The notes below the pieces were generated by a model. It searched no databases and had not been told where the DNA came from. It saw nothing but the letters and a program-made list of their open reading frames with translations. Source: Melieria omissa (taxonomy: Eukaryota > Arthropoda > Insecta > Diptera > Ulidiidae). Taken from it: a DNA stretch of 64,000 nt. Position 1 is the stretch's first letter. Every line of letters begins with the position of its first letter. The translations under genes and the position numbers were made by a program. This document shows positions 58,167 through 64,000 of the stretch, piece by piece. The stretch lies in contig OZ020267.1 of NCBI GenBank assembly GCA_963971225.1, positions 100,917,536 to 100,981,535 on the forward strand, in the 5' to 3' direction.

Positions 58167-60958
58167 ATTTATCTTACTCTAAAGGTTATATTGTAGAACA
58201 AGAAGTGATATTATAGATATTGCTTGTTGAAGAATCCAATAAGCCAGATATGAGTTACATCACTTCTGAAAAACAAGCTTAGACAGATCTCCGAGCTGGG
58301 ACTGAGGCTCCAGACTGAGCATGTGCATACCATCGGTTTAGAACAGATAAACGTCTGTAAACTCTTTGGAACAGCAATGGAGACTTCTGAACACATCACA
58401 CGATGCGGTCATAGATGAGACCACATATCGCAGTAGCAGGAAACAATATCTGAGTTCGTGTGTTACTAAGTTTCATTAGGTCAGGGGATCTTGGGGTTGT
58501 TACAACTTGTAGTGGTCACAATAGATCATCTCTCAACTAACCCCGATTAAATCTGTATTTTTATGTCATGAGGAAGGGAGGATTTCCTAAACATTTAGCT
58601 GGTTCAAGAAGTTTTTTCAAGTTTTTTCAAGAAGTTAGTTTTTATACAATCGAATCACAAAATACGAAACCCAAATTCATGAATTGTTTCATTGCAACTA
58701 AAAAAATGCATCTAATTTTCCATGCTGTATTCTAATATGATGACTGACCTACCTATCTATCTACTTCTACCTTGATCTATTGACTTACTTTACTCTTCAC
58801 TTTCGATTTGTGATGATTGCTTTTAAGAAAGCTTTTCATGTAATTTTTTCATTTAATAGCAATAGAGGTATTGTTTTTGAAAAAAATAATCGACCAAGAA
58901 TAGAATCCACGCACAAAACTACAAAGTTACGAGCTCGGTGTGAGTACCCCTATTATTTGTATATTTACAGCGCAGCACTCATTCAGACTCATTCAGAGTC
59001 CACCCTCGGATTATCCTCCCCACAGCCTGGACACAGCGCACTGTCCGAAGTGCCTACCTTTTCCACATGCTTTGTCCATAAAAGAGCGTTCGTCATTAAG
59101 CCAACCAACAACTGGCAAAAGAAACCGTGAACATTGGACTGAAATGACGTTGTGTCTATCTGCAGGGTGTATTATGGGTTAAAGCGATTCATTGGTTAAC
59201 AGTGGCTTTGATGGCAGTAGAACGATGTGATCGAACATCTTCAGAGCCAATAAATGCAGCTTCAGTACCCATTCGGGCTAAGGAGTCATTTAGGGCTCGT
59301 CAACAGCAATCTTCGCGTGTCCCGGAACATAAGTTAGCATCAGACTTTTACATCTTCAGACAAAGTTTAGCTTCTATTTGCAGGGCTTCACTATTGAGAA
59401 GGTAGTTTAAGCCATAAGATTGGCTCAAAATTCATAAAATGTTGTCTTTGCAACATGATAATTCTTCCTTTAATTCTTTCAAACTGCCAGTCATTCCCCC
59501 TCAAAAAAAGAACAAAACGAATTGAAGTGATTATCTTTATGTCTACGTTGAACAATAAAAATTCGTAACGGTCAAGAAATTACAAATAAACAAAGGTAAT
59601 AGCAACCAGGCAGCAACAACAACACATTGCATACTTCTCACCGGCAGATTTACACGGCATGTGTTGGTGTCGATGTTGGCGTAACGAAAGATTCGCATGT
59701 GAAGCCGAAGTTTACGGGGCAAAAGCGCCTGGACACGGCAGATCCGAGACGTGTGTCAGTGAAAAGGGATTTGAACACATTGCGGCACTGTAAGACGAAC
59801 ACTGCAGAGCCAATGGTGGCAACGGCGTCGAGCAAGGAAGGCAGCAAAGCCGAAATGGCTGAATGGCTGATTGTTAGGTCGCTACTGTCGTTGTTGTTGT
59901 TGTTGTTGTTGTTGTTGCTACTGCTGTGAGCACGAAAACCTTCAAACATTTGGCTTGATGGCCAAAGCGCCAAAGCCATTCATGTAACGATGCGATAAAG
60001 CTCACCGTTGTAAACCGCATGCAACATGGGCGTAACAGCAACGCAAAGGGGCCAAACGGCTTGCAGACGAATTATGGAAAACGACACAACGAGACAAGCA
60101 CGGAGCGTCTAATGAAAATGATGACCGCTGCTGCAGAGTGTCGCCGGTCGTGGCTGCCAGTTGGCTGAAGCGTGAAACGACCTCCGCCTCATCCCAACGA
60201 CTGCATGCGATTTTCTTGCCACCGCTGTTGTTGTTGTTGTTGTGCATGTCGAGTTAATCATGCATTGATGATGTAACGCGTTAATACCTTCATGTGAGCG
60301 GCAGCACGTGTGCAGCATTCGCGCCTCTTCACCGTTGCACGCAGCGCAACCAGGGCGACCGGCAACCGGCAATGCGCTCTTCACGCTTTCGCCGAACGTG
60401 CTGCAGCATTGCCGACAGTCATCGCGTGTATTTCACTTGCAACAACTACGCGGAAAACTGAAAGCTGTGTGCGCGCCCACGTTTGAAGGTTGGAGTGGGT
60501 TGCATTTATGGTTTGTCGCTGCTGGACCCGTAAAATTGATGGTCAACGGAAGCTGGAAAGTTGCTACCGCATTTTTTTGTTTTCTTTTTTGTTCAACGGA
60601 AAAGTGGTGGGTGGGTTTTGTTTTACCGCTTATGAATGCCACCTTTCAACGGTGTGTTGGTAGATATGTAGTAAGTGTGTGTGTTTGTTGTAAATTGAAA
60701 TTGGATTTTATTTGTGAGTCGCTGGCCATTGTTGCGCTGAATTGAGGGGGCGGTGACGATGCTTTGTTACTATGGCACTTAATTGTTGTTTTTGTAAGAC
60801 AATTTTAGAGATTTGTGCCACCATAAACCAGCAATGACAAGTTTCTTATTTGGTAAAATTAGCTTAAAAATCAGTCCTTTATGGAAGTTAGTAACCTTTA
60901 AATTAGTCCAATCAAAATAAACCTGCATGATGAGATAAACCAGTTTAACATAACTTAA
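58167..60958. other. Intergenic DNA, no gene supported
   Basis: 59000-60750 is GC-richer, with many short overlapping frames on both strands that look accidental. A GTT run lies at 59887-59916 and another near 60224-60241. No protein family recognised. Confidence 0.4.
59887..59916. repeat. GTT trinucleotide microsatellite
   Basis: About nine GTT units. It produces an artificial poly-leucine/asparagine frame. Confidence 0.85.
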
Positions 60959-61585
60959 GGGGGTATTCTAGTCTAGAAATTCGAAAAAACCTTTTTTTAA
61001 TTTCGGAAATTTTACGGAAATTCGAATTATTTTCGGTGTTATAGTTAATTTTTCGACGCACCACTCAGACTGCCCGAACTGAGACTGTAAACTTTAAACA
61101 GGTTTTTCTCGAAACTGCCTAAATTTGTAACAGACTTCCTTAATACTATCAAAAATATATCGATGTAGAGGTTTTTATAATTTTTGTTTGTTTTTTTCTA
61201 TTTTTTTTAAATTACCAAAGTTAAAAAAAATTAAAAAAATTCTTTTATTTTCAGAAAGCCACCATTTTGTACAAAAACCTTTTTTTCAAATCGGCTACGT
61301 CCAGATAATTGCACCTTCTTGTTTAATAAGAATTAATCTTATTATATGTTTCAAATCACGAAGAGGATTCAAATGACGTCAACTACGAGACACCTTATTT
61401 TTAGAGTCCCCACTTTGCCGGCTTCTACCGACTTTAATTTTGAATTTTTCTCAACTATTATACATTCTTACACTTTTCAAGTATCAATAAAAATTATAAA
61501 AAATGGATACTAAATATTATTTTTATTTTTTTTATTACGTCCGTAAGATCGCCTCAAAATCGAGCCTCTAGACTAGCATACTCCC
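60959..61585. mobile_element. 627-bp MITE with TTAA target duplication
   Basis: Ends GGGGGTATTCTAGTCTAGA (60959) and GGGAGTATGCTAGTCTAGA (reverse, from 61585) are inverted repeats of about 26 bp with a few mismatches. TTAA flanks at 60955-60958 and 61586-61589. No coding capacity. Same target type as the 52.2-kb element, but different ends beyond the GGG. Confidence 0.85.
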
Positions 61586-61589
61586 TTAA

Positions 61590-63050
61590 TCCTTTCGACC
61601 CCGAATTTTACCCTGCATCTCCATATTACTCTCATCATGACACACTTGTCTAAGAAGTGTGCACACGACATTTGAGCCGCCACGCCTCTTTATTAGAGCT
61701 AGTTTACTTTTGAACGATTTTAGCTTAAAACGGGTTAAATAAATTTTGTATCAATGTTTCTTAGTTACGGAAAAATTATATAATATTCATGAAAAAATAC
61801 AAAATTATCAGTTTTTGGTTTTGTATTAACCATTATTAAAGAAACAGGGCTTTGATCAAACGCGCTCAATTGGTAGACTTCAATTAGAACACAAACTTTC
61901 CCTGATATCGCTGCAAATTATTGGAATTTCTTTTGTGGATAATAATAAAATTTTTTTAATTTGCTTTGAATTCACTTTTAAAAATATTAATTTATTGGTG
62001 CCTACTTAAATTAAACCCATAAATCAATCGCAGCTTTTGCTATAAGATGACAAATAAGTGAAGTTGCTCTCAGGCAACTTTCAAATCGAAAGGGTTAATG
62101 TAATCTGAAACTGACCAAACGTGTTTTTAATTTGAGACAATTGGCAGCTAAGGCCATTTCTATATATTTCTATATTTCAAATATTGTTAATTTTTAAATA
62201 ATATAAAAAACTGTAAAAAGTGTGCCAACCGACAATTCAACCCATTTACCAGGTAACCGGTAACGGCATCTAGCGGTAAATAGCCGAATATTTATAAACT
62301 TCGGAACCGTACCAAATGTCATGTTTACTTCTTCTGTCATATGGGCATCTCCCAAAAAAGGTCCACCACGAGTGAAAAAATTAAATTGCTCAGAAAAACT
62401 TTTTATTATCCAATGATACAGCTTAAATATCTATATTTTATAAATGTAAAAGAATTTTTAATTTTTTTTAATTTTTGACCGAAATATACTACTTTAAAAG
62501 AAAAAAAAATTTTTTCTGAGCCTTTTGACGAATTATATGCACAGTTTGTCTTTCCGTTTTTATCTTATTCAAGTAATATTATATTTTTCTTGTAATGCAA
62601 AAGTTTTCTACTAACAACAATCTTATGTATTAGAGAAAGCGAGAGAACGTGGAGTTCGAAGAACGGAAGTTTTTTTAGTTTGCTTCTTCCTGTATCCTAT
62701 TGTCGCGTCCGTGCCCAAAAAACCTTATTAGTTGTTGCCATTAGTGGACAAACTTTTCAAATGCAAGTAGCTGTCAGTTTTTAAATAGGTGCATTGTTCC
62801 CGTTAGGATAATATAATAATTGGTTCCCGGCAAAATCGGAAAAAAATTGTATGGGTGTTTAAAATTTGTCGCGTCCGTAACCGGAAGCTCTGAATCGATT
62901 CGATTGTTATTCGATTTCCGGTAAATTTCCGCATTTCTTGAGATACAATTTTTTTTTTCAAAATATTGACTCTCATTGAACATTTTAGCAATAAAATACA
63001 AGAAAATATCAAAAAAATAATTTTGGTTGAGAATAACAGTTTCATCAATT
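61590..63050. other. AT-rich DNA, nothing recognised
   Basis: GTCGCGTCCGT occurs at about 62703 and 62868, a minor direct repeat. No gene. Confidence 0.4.
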
Positions 63051-63070
63051 TTGTACGATATATCGTACAA
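63051..63070. repeat. 20-bp perfect palindrome, copy 1
   Basis: TTGTACGATATATCGTACAA reads the same on both strands. Another exact copy lies at 63628-63647. Confidence 0.9.
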
Positions 63071-63600
63071 TGGTCCGCAAAGGAGTAAAAATGCATTAAA
63101 CTTTTTTTCGTTTTTTTTAATTTTATGAACAATTCATTGGCTTATTTGATAAGAAAATATAAATTTAACAACAAAAATCAAAACGTGATTTCATTTTGAT
63201 CGAAAACTATATAAATTATAACTATTTAAACAATTGAGTAACATCTATCAGGCCTTATAAAACCGTTATTGCTGTTGCAAAGCCCTTTTCCCCTCAATTA
63301 AACACAGAATCAACTAAACACTATATAGCTTTGTAAAAAGATACCGAATATAGCCAATTCTTATTATCGTAGTGGGAGCGGCAAGTACTCATGTCTAACC
63401 TTACATAATCTGTGTCTGCCCAGTGAAACACAAAATCGTTAAGTGATTGTTATTTCTGAATAGAAATAGTCGATTAGTCGAATTTAATTAGTCATACGAT
63501 TTAGTGATGGGCGTGGTATTCAAGCAAACAGAAAAATTCTGTTACCAAATCCATAACTTAAAAAAAAATGCTAACATCACTTGCAACCTTTGCCTGCCAT

Positions 63601-63647
63601 TTGTACGATAAATCATACTGTGGTCATTTGTACGATATATCGTACAA
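63601..63647. repeat. 20-bp palindrome, variant and exact copy
   Basis: 63601-63620 is a degraded form (TTGTACGATAAATCATACTG). 63628-63647 is identical to 63051-63070. TGGTC lies beside them, as it does beside copy 1. Confidence 0.88.
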
Positions 63648-63970
63648 TTTTTTAAAGGCTCGGGAAAAATATTTAGAAGCAAAAATTGTTAAATTTAATA
63701 AGTTTTATAAATCAACTGAGATTCAAACTTTGAAATTGTTTGTCCTTTTGCTACTAAAAAGTATTACATATTTAAAAATTCCTCCGCAGAAGCATCGCAT
63801 CGCCAAATTCTTGCAAAGAGCTGCTTACAAATCGCACTCACACTGTATAACCACGGCTATTGTGATTTATATTTTCAAACAGAATGGTAAAACATAACCT
63901 ACTTAATAAGAATTTAAAAGCCATTTCATAAAAAAACGTTCGCTGTTAAAAAAAAAATCTTTAAAAAAAA

Positions 63971-63990
63971 TTGTACGATATATCAAACAA
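63971..63990. repeat. 20-bp palindrome, degraded copy
   Basis: TTGTACGATATATCAAACAA keeps the left half exactly and two bases differ in the right half. Confidence 0.85.
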
Positions 63991-64000
63991 ATTTCCGGAA

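Noticed and set aside
58250..58450. TSEHITRC-like peptide suggesting a retrotransposon tail
   Set aside because: The similarity is limited to a few residues and no neighbouring retrotransposon sequence supports it.
59627..59929. Open frame ending in a poly-leucine tract
   Set aside because: The tail is the GTT microsatellite and the rest resembles nothing known.

Overview
The window reads as nuclear DNA of a higher dipteran fly, most likely a tephritid-type fruit fly. The species call is inference. It rests on fly-like short introns with GT..AG borders, CAA/CAG-rich leaders, a WDFY3/Blue cheese orthologue, and a mix of mariner, Tc1, RTE and other insect transposons. No bacterial, phage or CRISPR signal was seen.

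One large gene dominates. A complete blue cheese (bchs, WDFY3/Alfy) gene lies on the + strand. Its 26 coding exons run from 26482 to 40210 and join in frame into 3508 codons plus a stop, close to the usual family length. The order is an N-terminal alpha-solenoid, a ConA-like segment, PH-BEACH, BEACH, WD40 repeats, an Atg8-binding (LIR-type) motif and a C-terminal FYVE finger. The acceptor at 26304-26305 implies one or more non-coding 5' exons upstream; a possible leader lies near 15.2-16.8 kb. A second gene, an intronless 196-residue four-helix membrane protein, sits on the opposite strand inside bchs intron 2. Intron 5 carries a 257-bp inverted-repeat element.

Regions: 1-15 kb holds a 946-bp deleted mariner, a degenerate minisatellite with a ~300-bp higher-order period and a 397-bp MITE inside it, an RTE-type 3' end with a clear target duplication, an RNase H relic and a TIR element with internal tandem repeats. 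15-26 kb is mainly the presumed bchs upstream and first-intron region, with a mariner relic, tandem arrays and a long hairpin. 26-40 kb is bchs. 40-44 kb is A-rich, probably 3' UTR and flank. 44-55 kb is a transposon graveyard. There a mariner (with another deleted transposon inside it) sits in a minisatellite, next to a Tc1-like element that contains a non-LTR retrotransposon, which in turn contains a 1335-bp element with Transib/RAG-signal-like ends. 55-64 kb has no convincing gene but carries several MITEs, a 290-bp duplication and repeated copies of a 20-bp palindrome.

The most interesting observation is the element at 47997-49331. It has 13-bp identical terminal inverted repeats starting CACAGTG, an A-rich nonamer-like block after a 12-bp spacer at both ends, and a 5-bp GC-rich target duplication that restores the host retrotransposon reading frame.
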